Shown here in pieces: positions 1 to 11,363 of a stretch of DNA of 64,000 nt (position 1 is the stretch's first letter; each line of letters opens with the position of its first letter). Both the position numbers and the translations under genes were made by a program. Under the pieces are notes generated by a model. The model saw only the letters and a program-made list of their open reading frames with translations. It had not been told where the DNA came from and did no database searches. The DNA is from Choanephora cucurbitarum (taxonomy: Eukaryota; Mucoromycota; Mucoromycetes; Mucorales; Choanephoraceae), in assembly GCA_025331435.1 (NCBI GenBank), contig JAIWNI010000064.1, positions 99,287 to 163,286 of the forward strand, read 5' to 3'.

Positions 1-1068
1 CTGTTCCCTCTTGAGGCCATTCACAGAGCTCACCCTAAGACCAATTTTTAAAAAAAAAGAAAGGTAAAATGCAAACAGAAATCAAGGAGGAGAGTCAGCA
101 TGACAGGAGAAAAAGAAAGGGGCATTGAAGAATTCTTTTTAAAGAGAGGAAAATAACCTGTTACTGTTGGAGCAGTTAGCCAGATGTTAAAGTATCCATT
201 TTTAGTTTGAACTGCCTAATTTCAGAAACTCACACTCTAAACAAGTTTGTCATCTGTTCTTCTCATCTTAAGGCTTATCTTTTTTCGTTAATTGAATGTT
301 TCAAAAGAAAAAAAAAGTTTGAGCCTTTTACTACAAACTGATTGCTTAGAATTTAAGTTTAAAGTGATTTTCAAAGATAAAAAAAAAGGGGAAGAAGGGG
401 GGGAGAAGAATTTTTCTTTTTGAGTGACAGAACATTTAGGCGTGTAACTTGCTCGAGAACAATGTCTTCTTGTAATAAGGTGATTATTATGGCTAGTATA
501 GGCGATATGTGTATGCATGTTTCTCAAATAGTGAGAAAAGAAATGACCAAGTACGTCTCTTAGAAAACCAAACGAAAGAACCTTGTATCTTTGATAGATC
601 ACGTATGTACTCTTTTTCTTTTGACTTTTTAGGCTCAATTGAAATATATTCTGGGCAGCCTAATTTAAAATCCCAACACGATTGGACCGGATTTCCTTTC
701 TTTTTTTTTTTTTTTTGACGTGATAAGATAGACAATAGGATCAATTCGCGTATTCTCAGTTAGTTAATACTCTGTTAGCTACAAAAGTAAGTGGCGATAG
801 ACTACAGCTGAATCAAAACTTACCCGAAAAAAAAATGAATTAGTCTGAAAGACGTGTTTCAATCAAAACATAATAACAAAAGTTGGTGAAAATTGAATAA
901 AAACTTGCGAATATCACCATATATAGAAGGTGCAAGTCACACTTATTCTGCCCTTGATTAGATAATGCTAAATTTTTTTAACTGTTAACTTACTACTCTT
1001 ATTACTACTCTCATTGAAACTTAAACACCATCTTCCATATTTTTTAAAGAAACACGATTAACATTAGC
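1..1068. other. Left flank without a recognised gene
   Basis: AT-rich DNA with long A and T runs. The first 51 bases are open in one + frame and end in a TAA at 49-51, which could be the tail of a gene lying left of the window, but 16 codons are too few to judge. Short open frames between 288 and 744 are low-complexity and I do not believe them. The 5' end of the following Helitron must lie in here, but I could not recognise its TC terminus. Confidence 0.5.
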
Positions 1069-4000
1069 ATGCCAACCAATACCAAATTTACATTTGTAAA
1101 CAGCTTTGGTTCGGTTGGTTCTCGCCGGGGACGAGTTCCTAGAGCAACTTCAACTCGACAAGCCCCAAGAAGAAGAAATCGAATTTCTACACCTAGGGCA
1201 CCTTCTAGAAGACGACAACCAGCCAACGAACAAAGTAATTTTTAAATGCTCGAAATTTGATTTACTAATTCTAATTGTACCTGCTTTTAGCAACTACCAC
1301 TGAGCAATCACAAACACTTATCGCTTCAACCATTGGCTTCAAGGAAGCTCACTTATTTCGAGAAAAAAATATTGGGTGCTTTATGCACGACGAAAGCTTA
1401 CCTGGCCATAATAGACATCTGCTAAAAGGAATGACTGAAAAGTGTCCTTATTGTTTAGCACTTTTGTTTAAAGAAGAACTTTCTGATGGTGAATTTTCTT
1501 TTTGTTGCCACAAAGGCAAGGTTCAGCTTCCACCTATTAGTATGCCACCTGAGCCTCTTAAATCTCTGTTGTCAGGCAATCATCCAACTTGCATCCAATT
1601 CAAAAAAAACATTCGATTGTACAACAATGCGTTTGCATTTGTTTCCCTTGGTGCCGATACTGAAGATTCCCAATTTAGTGGTTTCTCCAGTGGATCATAT
1701 AATTACCGAATTCAAGGATCTACTTTTCACACAGTAGGCCCTTTAAGAACTGAGGAAGGAAATAAGCCTGCTTTTGCACAAATCTACTTTAGCGATCCAT
1801 CTCTTCAGATCCAGCACCGCTTAGATTTCAACAGTATTCTTGATCGACAATTAGTTTCTGAGTTGAGTCAAATGATGGATGACAATTCTTTCTATGCTCA
1901 CATTTTTAAGAATGCCCGCACTCGATTCAATAATCAAATGGAAGGAGAGGTCGCTGACCTCTATGTGTATATTAAGGGAAATTCGAATCTGGGACGTCAA
2001 TTTGATATTCCTTCAACAGACGAGGTTGCAGCTTACATTGTAGATAATGGCAGGGGCAATAATAGTGATAGACCTGAGGCGTTCACCCGTGATGTTGTTG
2101 CCTTTAAAACTGATGGCACAATGTTTAAAATGAATGAGATTCATAAATCATATGATAGTCTTCATTATGTATTGATGTTTCCTCGAGGTGAAGATGGCTA
2201 TCACTTAGGCATCAAATTGAATTTGTCAAGAGAAACTATAGAAGAAAACCGAGCAAGAGATGTTGAAAGTACCAGCTTGAACCGTACAAGTCAAAAAGAT
2301 GTTAGCATCATGCAATATTATAAGTATCGCATTCAAGTCCGTCCCGATCTTGACATGCTTCCTTACTACGGTCGACTTTATCATCAGTATATCGTTGACA
2401 TGTATTGCAAATTAGAAGGACGTCGCTTATACTATTTGCGTCAAAATCAATCTACTTTGAGAAGTGAATTGTACTCTGGACTGGCAGATGCCGAAGTTGG
2501 TAACGACATGTCTTACAGCTCTGTTGGTAAAAGAATCATCTTGCCTTCAAGCTTTACTGGATCGCCTCGCTCAATGCAAGAGCATTTTCAAGATTCAATG
2601 GCTTTAGTCAGAGTGCTAGGAAAGCCTGATCTTTTTATCACTTTCACATGCAATCCTAGATGGCCAGAGATTATGAATGAGTTGAAGAATGGTGGTGATG
2701 CTCCTTCTGATAGACCTGAGTTAATCGCCAGAGTCTTTGATCTGAAGTTAAAAGAATTGATGAGTGATTTGGTCAAAAAGCAAATCTTTGGAAAGGTGAA
2801 AGGATTGATTCACGTCATTGAGTATCAAAAAAGAGGATTACCTCATGCTCATATCGTTGTGATTCTTGCTGATGACCACAAAATAAGAACCACTGATGAT
2901 ATTGATCAATTTATCTCTGCCGAGCTTCCTGATGCCAACGAATTTCCTAGACTGTTTGCAACTGTCAAAAGAAACATGATGCACACTCCATGTATCAATC
3001 CAGTTGATAGTCGGGGAAAGTATAGAATGTGCAGATTGAACGATAGAAATTGTGCCAAGCATTTTCCAAAGCAATTGAGAGAAACCACTGAGATTGATGC
3101 CTCCGGTTTTGCAAACTACAAGCGCAGATCAACCGATGTAACTATCACAATTGATGGCTATGTTGCTGACAACCGTTGGGTGGTACCATATAACCCTTAC
3201 CTTTGTACTAAATATGATGCTCACATCAATGTGGAGTATTGCGCTGGAAATGCAGCCATTAAGTATTTGTTTAAGTACATCCATAAGGGTTCTGATCGCG
3301 CGCAAATCACCATTCAACCTGCTTCTGAACAGCCGCAACAAGCTAATGCCCAAGTCATTGATCATGATGAAATATCTGACTGGCTTAGCGTTCGGTACAT
3401 TTCTGCCATTGAAGCTTCTTGGAGATTAATGAGCAAAGATACGCATTCCTGCAGCCCAAACATCTACCGCTTGGCTGTTCACTTGCCTAATCAGCAAAAT
3501 GTTGTTTTTTCTGAAGATGCCAGTAGAGAACAGGTTCAAAGAGCAATGAATAGAGATACTACTTTGACTGCATGGTTTAAGCTCAATGATGCTGATCCGC
3601 TTGCCCGCCAATATCTCTATGGTGATATTCCTGCACAATACACATGGAACAAAAAAACTCGCTGTTGGTCAAAACGCAAGTACATGCAGAAGCTTTCTAC
3701 CATAGGTCGTATTTACTTCACACCTGCTACAGACATTGAGCGTTATTGTCTCAGACTTTTGTTGTTGCATGTAAAAGGAGCTCGCAGCTATGAAGATTTG
3801 AGAACTACTCCTGTGTATGCTGATGATGGTGTTTCCCTTGCTGGCACAAAAACTTGGTCTAGCTTTAGAGGTGCAGCTCAAGGCTTAGGTTTGATCGAAG
3901 ATGGTCTTGAATGGCATCGTGCGATGACCGAAGCATATATGATGAGCAGCGATTCCAAAAAAGTGAGGGAACTTTATGTAGTTCTCTTGGTGTTCTGTTG

Positions 4001-5814
4001 TGTACCTAACTATAAACAGTTATGGGATGATCACAAGCAACACATGTCAATGGATATCGAACGTAAGTTTCGCACCGAATTGCCTGAATCAAGACGTTTC
4101 AACGAAGATGGAAGAGATGCTGAATTGAGTGATGATGATTTGACAGTTGTCTACAATGAATGCCTTCTGGACATCGCTAATAGATTGTTTGTGTACGGCA
4201 AGAGTATTTCCGATTTCTTGGAGCTGCCTCAACCTTTTGAATCAAGGTATAATGAGCGCTTGGCCAGATCTCGAAATCTCTACTACCAGCAAATTGATGT
4301 TTATGATCAAGTACAGCTTTTAGATCAAGTTGACATGTATGAAAATACTGGGTGCCAAGGATCGCTCAACGCAAACCAAAGGCAATGCTACGATGCAATC
4401 ATTGATGCTATTTATCCCTTAGATAATATGCCAGGAGAAAAAAACTTTTTTTTTCATCGATGGTCCTGGAGGTAGTGGCAAAACCTATCTTTATCATGCT
4501 TTACTTGCCAAAGTTCGTTCAAAAAAGGACATTGCTATTGCAACTGCTTCTTCGGGTATTGCTTCTACTCTTTTGCCTGGTGGGTCTACTGCCCATAGTG
4601 CTTTTAAGCTGCCTTTAGAAATGAACGAATCGTCTACTTCAAACATGAAGATGCAGTCACCTGAAGCAAAGATTTTGAATGATGCTAAGTTGATTATTTG
4701 GGATGAAGCACCTATGGCAAATAGATATGCTATTGAAGTATTAAGTAATTTGCTCAAGTCAATTACAAATAATACACATATGCCTTTTGGTGGAAAAGTT
4801 GTTGTTCTTGGTGGTGACTTCCGTCAGACTTTACCTATAATCAAACTTGGAAGTAGATCTGATGTGATTGCTGCTTGCCTTACAAGATCCTGTCTGTACC
4901 AATATGTCACACTGTTTCACCTAAGAAGTAACATGAGAGTTACCGATGATGTTTTGGTTGACGATACTCCTTTCATTGATTTTTTGTTAGAAATAGGTGA
5001 AGGTAAATATGTTGGTCAAAATATCACGCCTCTCAATATGATCTCTGGCAATATAAGTATTCCTTCATGCTTTATTAGTCATTCAGCTTCTATTACTTCT
5101 GTTGTCAATTCGGTATTCATGAACTTGATGACTTCTGGACTTTACAAAAACAAAGACATTATGATAGGCAAAGCAATCTTGGCGCCACACAATACAACAG
5201 TAGACGAAATTAATTTCCTCGGTACTTCCCTCTTACCTGAAGCTGAACATATCTCTCTTTCTGATGATGCTATTGAAGACACTGAAAATCAGATCGCTAA
5301 CAGCCATCCAATTGAGTATCTTAACACTCTGAAACCTTCAGGATTTCCTCCTCATAAACTAATTCTCAAAAGATATCAGCCAATCATGTGTCTCCGCAAT
5401 ATAAATCCTTCTCAAGGTCTTTGCAATGGAACACGTTTGATTGTGCGCAATATCACTAGAAACATGATAGAGGCTGAAATTGCTGTAGGCACATTTTCTG
5501 GCAAATATGTCCTGATTCCAAGAGTAGTCCTCCAATCCTCTGATGATGGAAAATTGCCGTTTACACTACGTCGACGACAATTCCCTGTTCAGCCTGCCTT
5601 TAGTATGACTATCAACAAAAGTCAAGGCCAAACCTTAGAATCTGCTACTATCTGCCTCTTCAAACCTGTTTTTGCGCACGGTCAGCTCTATGTAGCATTA
5701 TCCCGGGTTCGCAACCCTCATAACCTCAAAGTTATCTTGCCGCTACAAAACAATGTAACAACACAAAAAAATGAAACTGCTAATGTTGTTTACAAAGAAG
5801 CTCTTCAAGTTTAA
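1069..5814 (+). CDS. Helitron Rep-helicase (HUH nuclease + PIF1-like helicase), one frameshift
   Basis: Rolling-circle transposase. Exon 1 (1069-1234) encodes a short Arg-rich N-terminus (about 55 residues); an inferred intron 1235-1290 (GTAATT...TTTTAG, with a CTAAT branch site) leads in phase into the long frame. The Helitron N domain contains the FTFTCNPRWPEI block and the HUH motif PHAH (codons near 2841-2852). The catalytic tyrosine motif YLFKY lies near 3264-3278. The helicase part has Walker A GPGGSGKT (about 4462-4485), Walker B IIWDEA, GDFRQ and the C-terminal SRV block. Between them, a run of 7 A, C and 9 T (4438-4454) shifts the frame by one: the first frame stops at 4475 and the helicase continues in the next frame. 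Either the copy is disabled or the homopolymer length is wrong. The ORF is otherwise fully open, so inactivation, if real, is recent. Confidence 0.85.
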
Positions 5815-5935
5815 AAAGAAAACGTCTAACAAGCTCTCTCACTAAAAGTGCAAAATTAAAAAGATACTCAAATTATTATATAGCCCATATCAAAAACTCT
5901 CATTAGAATAAAAACTTTTTTATAGTATTTAACGA

Positions 5936-5999
5936 GGAGCGGGGACCTATATTTTTTTACCATAGCGCAGCGAAGGTCCAAAAAAATATGGGACGCTCC
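5936..5999. repeat. GC-rich hairpin in the Helitron 1 tail
   Basis: An imperfect inverted repeat: GGAGCG (5936-5941) pairs with CGCTCC (5994-5999), and further in, atattttttt pairs with aaaaaaatat, closing on a loop that contains catagcgcagcgaa. The surrounding block to about 6090 is much more GC-rich than the genes and repeats the word gcgcagcgaaggt twice (5965-5977 and near 6051-6063). It is consistent with a Helitron 3' terminal hairpin. It could also act on the promoter or 5' leader of SGF29, which starts at 6170. Confidence 0.6.
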
Positions 6000-6169
6000 G
6001 ATGAGCCCGCGGCAGCGCGAGATGCTCACAATGAAGGTCGGCATCCCCGAAGCGCAGCGAAGGTTGCATGCCACCGTAATTGTCTGCATCTCGTTTAAGA
6101 TAATTTCTCATTGAGCTTAATTTTTCCTTTTTTTCTTTCGTTGTTTCTTTCAATAGCTTGACTTTTGAT

Positions 6170-7375
6170 ATGGAACGCAAATCGCGCTCATCTAGAATAC
6201 ACGATGACTTGAATGATGAGTCTAATCTATGGAAGCAAATATGCTCTTCTCTATTTAAACTTGAAGGCATACAAAGAGAGGAAGAGGGCATTATCAATAC
6301 GATAAACAAAGTGCAGTTATCGTTGGACAGTGAAAAAGGTATTAAATAAGAATTATTTGTATGCAAATTCTTATCTTCTTCTTTATTCAAGTTTCAAATA
6401 ACATACTTCAGCAGAAGCTAAAAGACAACTACAGGAGAGGAATTGAGTTATCTACGCATGAAACTAGGTTAGAACGATAGTCAAGTATCATAAAGAAAGT
6501 TGACTGAATTGCTTTATAGAATTATACAAGATGTGATTGAAAAGTTGTCAGTCCTGATTGCTTTAAGAGATAGTGAACAAGGTAACAATGAAAACGGATC
6601 GTACACTTCAATCGTTCATAATGGTTTATATGTAGATCAAAAGAGGAAAAGACGAAAATTAGAGAATGATTCAAAGTATGTTAGTTAGCATCTTTTAGTC
6701 AGTAGAGGGCTTTTATTGATAGTATGTTGATAGAACATTGGGCAATGGAAATTCAAACTATGTCTTTACCAAAGGCACAACGGTAATAACCAAGTACTGT
6801 CCAAGAAAAGGAGGGGGGAGATGTTAATTACAGAATCGTGATAGGTGGCTGCAAGACAGCCTTCTAAAGAGAAAGACAAAAGTGAAGAATGGATTCTGGC
6901 TGTTGTCATTCAGTATCATGCTGACAAGAACAAATACGAAGTTGAGGATGTGGATCAAGACGATTATGGGGAGAAGCAGTAAAGTATAACATTCGGATTG
7001 AGTTGGACCCACTCAACTCATTTTGATCTTCATTTATTACAACAGACGATATATGTTACCTCCACGCTATGTAATCCCTGTCTTGAGTTCTGAAGAAGCA
7101 AGATCATCACCTGAGATACCCGCACAACAAGATGTCTTAGCTTTATATCCAGGCACGACCTGTTTCTACAAAGCCACCGTGGTTGCTCCTCCTAGTAAGG
7201 TACAGTGAGAATGGGCTTGATTTCAATTTGATGATTGTAAGGTTAATTTCTTTTTTTTTCTGGCTGGAAATAGAGCAAAGAGATAAAAAACTACAGAGTT
7301 CGATTTGAAGATGATAACAATGAGGTCAAGTATGTGATGCCTGAACATGTACTTGAAATGCCAAAGACCAAGTAA
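6170..7375 (+). CDS. SGF29: SAGA-associated factor 29 (tandem Tudor H3K4me reader)
   Basis: Subunit of the SAGA/SLIK histone acetyltransferase complexes; the C-terminal double Tudor domain binds H3K4me2/3 and recruits acetylation to promoters in the nucleus. Seven exons close in phase: 6170-6338, 6392-6467, 6496-6675, 6734-6782, 6845-6978, 7046-7199 and 7274-7375, giving 287 residues, about the family length. The N-terminal half is a predicted coiled coil. The Tudor region shows GTTVAAR, EEWILAVVIQY, NKYEVEDVDQ, then DVLALYPGTTCFYKATVV and YRVRFEDD, the classical SGF29 signature. The ATG at 6170 is the first in frame. Introns are 28-66 nt; the shortest, 6468-6495, is only 28 nt and is the weakest junction. 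The gene sits directly behind the Helitron 1 tail, so its promoter is either very short or partly inside transposon DNA. Confidence 0.85.
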
Positions 7376-8353
7376 AGAGGGAGCGGGCAATCGCAACGCA
7401 GGCCGTTTATTATTGATTTGTTATTTATATCTATAATAATAATACATACTTATTTATTCCATTGAAATCATATTGACGATAGCTTTGTAATTTAAGACAT
7501 GTCTACAGTACCATCTTCCCAACCTCAATGGACTAGATCAACCCCGAGAAGGAATGACCAAGTAATTGCATTCAGTTGATCATGCTTGGTTAGATTATTT
7601 GCAGCTATCTCTCATCGGAACAAGTCAAGCTCTATTCTGAGCCCAACACTCATCCATAATTGCCAGGTACAGATTGACAGAAATAGGATTTGCAATGGAC
7701 CTTTCTTTTTTATTTGGTTTCTTGTACCCTGCTAAACGCGAATTGGTTAAATAAAAAGCTTAGTGCTTTTTTAATCTTAGACATACATGTTAATTTGCTT
7801 CGATATTGATGTGTTTCATGAACTGTCTACAGTTATAGGGAGCAAACACTGTTGTTCAAGGTGCATTGAGAGAAAATCGTTGAAAGTAAAATGAATGGCT
7901 TTGACAACATTCATATCATAATTCCATACATTATCAAGAAGGTTTTGCTTTCTTACTAGCTTTTGAATACTAGGAAAGTTCGTTTAGTAGGAGCAGCAGT
8001 TTTTCGTTGCATAAGGGACTCACATGTTGCAATGATGGTTCTGCAAAGATATCAAATAAAAGAAGGCAACCCATTCAGGATTGTTTGCCTGCTTATAACT
8101 AGTTTTCTAGAAACATACACTTTGAACTCTGGTCAAGTCACCCAGTTGATTCAAGTAACTAAACAGGTTTATTTAAAAAGAACAAGATCCACTTGACCTA
8201 AATACCAGTCAAGTAAGAGTTGGAAGTAGTAAACAAGATCAAAAGATTGAGAGAAAACAATAGAGTCTACGATCTATCTTGTTTGAAAAAAAAAGAGTAT
8301 ATATTATGATTATATGTTATCTATACCACTAATAAGATCCAAGGAAGTAATGC
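7376..8353. other. Intergenic, no gene recognised
   Basis: Convergent space between SGF29 and the G-beta gene. It is AT-rich. A short open stretch starting with ATG at about 7502 followed by a GTAATT donor-like site and a second short open piece near 7604-7660 looks faintly like two exons, but the frames do not continue. I see no RNA gene or repeat. Confidence 0.5.
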
Positions 8354-9535
8354 TTAAGCCCAAATTTTCAATAAAGTATCCCAACTACCAGTACATAATG
8401 CTATTCCATCAGATGATATGCCTAAACATGATACACGGTTTTCATGACCACTCAATAGCCCAACTCGCTCTGATTTTAATGTATCCCATACATGGCATCG
8501 ATAATCATCGTATCCTCCAAACAACAGTCGTCCTGATATAGAAAATGCCACAGATGTAATTCCATTAAACACCTGCTCATGCGAAAAAATAGAAAGTTCA
8601 CGGTCTGCACGTAAATCAAACAGTCGACAAGTAGCATCGTCTGAACCAGTGCCGATAGCATTTCCACTAGGAAAGAATTGAACTGCATTAATGTCAGATT
8701 CATGTCCATTAAACGATTGGACACATTTCTTGACTCGAATGTCCCAAATCTTCGCTGTCGCATCACATGCACCTGATACAAATATATTAGGATTCCTAGA
8801 GATAGAGATACTATACAAACAAAAATCCAATTTAGAATGGTCTCGTTCTTTCCTTTCGATTTTTTTCTCTCTCTCTCTTTTACCTCATCACGTCTCCTGT
8901 ATGGTCATTGAACTCTGTAAGCCGAACACCTGCATCAATATCCCATAAGGCACATGTAGTATCACCGCTTGAGGTTAGTATCTGACTATCGCTCAAAAAT
9001 CGACAACAACTAATGTAGCCTGTGTGTCCCGCTAATTCTCTAGCAGGTTTGCTAGGTGAATCCTTGTTTTTGATGTTGAATATGGAACACATATTATCAA
9101 GACCTCCTGATGCTACATAACTACCACTTGGTGCATAAGCACAGGTCATGACCCAAGAAGAACGTAATGGAACAGCATGTATTTTGTTGGTAGAATAAGC
9201 ATCCCATATTAACAATTTGCCATCTTGTGAAGCAGACACTAAATGACGCTTGTCTTCACACCATTGCATAGCATATATCTTTGCCAAATGTCCTTTTAGT
9301 GTTCGTCGCACTTTCATTGTTGTGCGCGGTAATTTAGCGATTTTCTGTGCTACTTCATGTACTATTTTTTTTTCATGCGCTTTAGTCATTATGCAAAAAG
9401 AGCAATAAAAAGAAAGCAATTACAGGTAACATCTGCTAATTCTTCTTTTCTTTGCTTGATTTTGTCTTTTAGGCTCTCTGCTTCTCTTCTAGCAGCTGTA
9501 GTTCTTTCATGAATGTCTTCTGTTGTTGTATTCAT
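8354..9535 (-). CDS. Heterotrimeric G-protein beta subunit (WD40)
   Basis: Beta subunit that pairs with G-gamma and couples 7-TM receptors to effectors at the plasma membrane (mating/pheromone and growth signalling in fungi). Three exons: 9424-9535, 8884-9379 and 8354-8810, 354 residues, the usual G-beta size. The N-terminal helix (about residues 1-50, rich in R/K/E) is the gamma-binding coiled coil. It is followed by LPRTTMK and [14 protein letters not shown], then seven WD repeats with endings such as LLIWD, CALWD, AKIWD, CRLFD, CHVWD and the terminal LKIWA, all typical of true G-beta rather than a generic WD40 protein. The first intron (44 nt, GTAATT...AAAG) was placed by phase and family length and is the least certain join. 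Introns keep phase throughout, and no disabling change is seen. Confidence 0.9.
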
Positions 9536-10316
9536 ATAACAGTGCGGAGAAATACTTTGCAAGTAAGAAAGAAAAAAAGAATTAAAAATTCAAAAAAAAA
9601 GAAAACTGTCTTGTCTAAAAAAAAATGATTGGTTGAACGATGAAAGTTATACCATTTCTTATGCTTAGATAATATCTCTTCTCCTTCTTTTCCCATACCG
9701 AGACACACGATCTCTGTTCATCATTCTAGTTGCCTTAAAAAGTTGCCTTTGACAGGATAAAAAGAAAAACGATTCTTATTTTAGACCTCTCTCATCTAAC
9801 TCCTTGTGGGGCTAAAGTCAAACGACCGCCAGGATTTTTTTTTTAGCATTAGAAACATTTTGTCCGTTTCTAGACGCATTGTGACGATTGATTGAGACAT
9901 AAAAGTGCTTGATTACATACCTTTAGAGCCATGACTAATATGAGTATACACAGAACAAAAGACTGTGTTTTTTTTGTCTTGGGGAAGAAATCTGGTTTGA
10001 GATAGCACTATATTCATTATGCAATGTTGCACATTTTTAAGCAAATCCTTCTTCAGAATCGAATAATTCTAAATTTGATAAAATTATTTGAAATATGATT
10101 TTGCCCTCCAAGTTCTCTTTTTAATCGAAACATGTCTATCTATTGAACAATTCATATTGATAGATACCGAAAGCAATAAAGCTTGTAAAGAAGCAGTCAA
10201 TCAGTACAGTTATCGCTTGATTTGAATGTCAAATATACGTTTTCATTTACAAATAAAAAGAAAAGCGGTGGTTATGTTATGGTCTATTATTCTGGTCATT
10301 GTTTTTATATGCTTTA
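9536..10316. other. Intergenic, G-beta promoter side
   Basis: No gene seen. The first part is the upstream region of the G-beta gene; the last part is the 3' flank of NECAP, whose stop overlaps an AATAAA-like polyadenylation signal on the minus strand (10312-10318). The DNA contains A/T runs and no recognisable repeat. Confidence 0.5.
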
Positions 10317-11281
10317 TTAAAAGAAAGGCATTTGTTGTTGTTGCTGCTTTTGCTGTTGCTTGACTTGTGAAGCAGAAGGTGGAGGAGGTAATAAGGGAAC
10401 AAGGCCTCCATTACCTGAAGGAGTGGCTGGTTTTTGTCTTGTTCTTTTGGCCTACAAGAAAACAGGGAAAGATCAACAATTTAAGCCTTGAGAGAGCATG
10501 GACTCTCAACTTACCCCAACATTGCCGATAGTGATATTGATTGTTTGTCCTTCTTTTAAGCTGTAATCCTTTTTTGGTGTTGTATCAACATGATTAGCAC
10601 GCTCAGCTGCATCCTTTTCAGCACGTAATTGCCTGATTGAATACACTTAGTACGCTATAAACAGATCAACCAATCTTCACTATTCTTACTTGACAAAATC
10701 TTGTAATGTTACATTAAAATCAAAGGCATCAGATCTTTCTTGAAAGCCCATTCCAATAAATGCATGTCTGCCTAAGAGATAGGTTGGTTTTTATATACAC
10801 TTCGCTCTGACACTTAGGATAGCTTACCTTCACTTTCAATCTTGAGTACAAAATAACGACTTGAATCCAAAACAGCTTCCACAGAGTTGGATTGAGGATC
10901 ATATGGACAGACAGCAAATGTTTCGCCTGTTACATATACATCAATCATCGATCCACATCCTTATTTCTTTTCGTCTTTACCTGTGCTGTTGTCTTCCATA
11001 CGAATTTCACACTTGTTTCCTTTAGCGATCACTCTCAAACGACCTTTCCATAGATGAGCTGTGGCTAAGTCTCCCCATTCAGCAGCTCTAGTTGGATGCT
11101 GATTAGTCCTTGTTTTGATCGTAACAACATGGTGCTTACCTATAACCTCTTGCTGCTGTTCTTGGAGGAATCTTGTATACTGTTTAATGATGAGGGAGTT
11201 GTTCGCTTATCTTTATTCGTTTGGTCGTTTACCGTAACATTCACGAATAATCAGCAATACGCTTTCATAGTCTTCGTCCAT
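10317..11281 (-). CDS. NECAP family clathrin-coat accessory protein
   Basis: Adaptin ear-binding coat-associated protein, a PH-like-fold (PHear) endocytic factor that binds AP-2 and regulates clathrin-coated pit formation. Seven small exons join exactly in phase: 11233-11281, 11140-11179, 10981-11087, 10828-10926, 10690-10771, 10515-10632 and 10317-10451, giving 209 residues. Recognised blocks in order: YESVLLII at the start, [77 protein letters not shown] and LKEGQTINI. The C-terminus is a Pro/Gln-rich tail ending MPFF. Introns are about 50-60 nt. A Tc1 element starts only about 80 bp upstream of the ATG, so the promoter must be very short or lie within or beyond that insertion. Confidence 0.88.
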
Positions 11282-11363
11282 CTTGTTGTTGACCAAAAAA
11301 AAAAAAAAGAAAGTGATTCTATTGCACAGGTACAGTCAGACAAAAAGTTCCAGAACACTACAC

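Larger units (their letters stand above)
1069..6095 (+). mobile_element. Helitron 1 (rolling-circle transposon), approximate limits
   Basis: The element is defined by a Rep-helicase gene (1069-5814) followed by a GC-rich, hairpin-forming tail (about 5931-6090). Helitrons transpose by a HUH-type rolling-circle mechanism and typically end in a hairpin close to a CTRR 3' terminus. The exact TC and CTRR ends could not be fixed by eye, so the left limit is set at the gene start and the right limit at the end of the GC-rich block. The tail shares the 20-mer accatagcgcagcgaaggtc with the DNA behind Helitron 2 (5959-5978 versus 54327-54346), which supports both being ends of the same element family. 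It lies about 80 bp upstream of the SGF29 start codon. Confidence 0.7.

Noticed and set aside
1..51. Possible C-terminal tail of a gene entering from the left
   Set aside because: Only 16 open codons before a TAA and no recognisable motif; not enough to call.
7502..7680. Two short exon-like pieces after SGF29
   Set aside because: A plausible donor and acceptor exist, but the reading frame stops within 20 codons in every phase.
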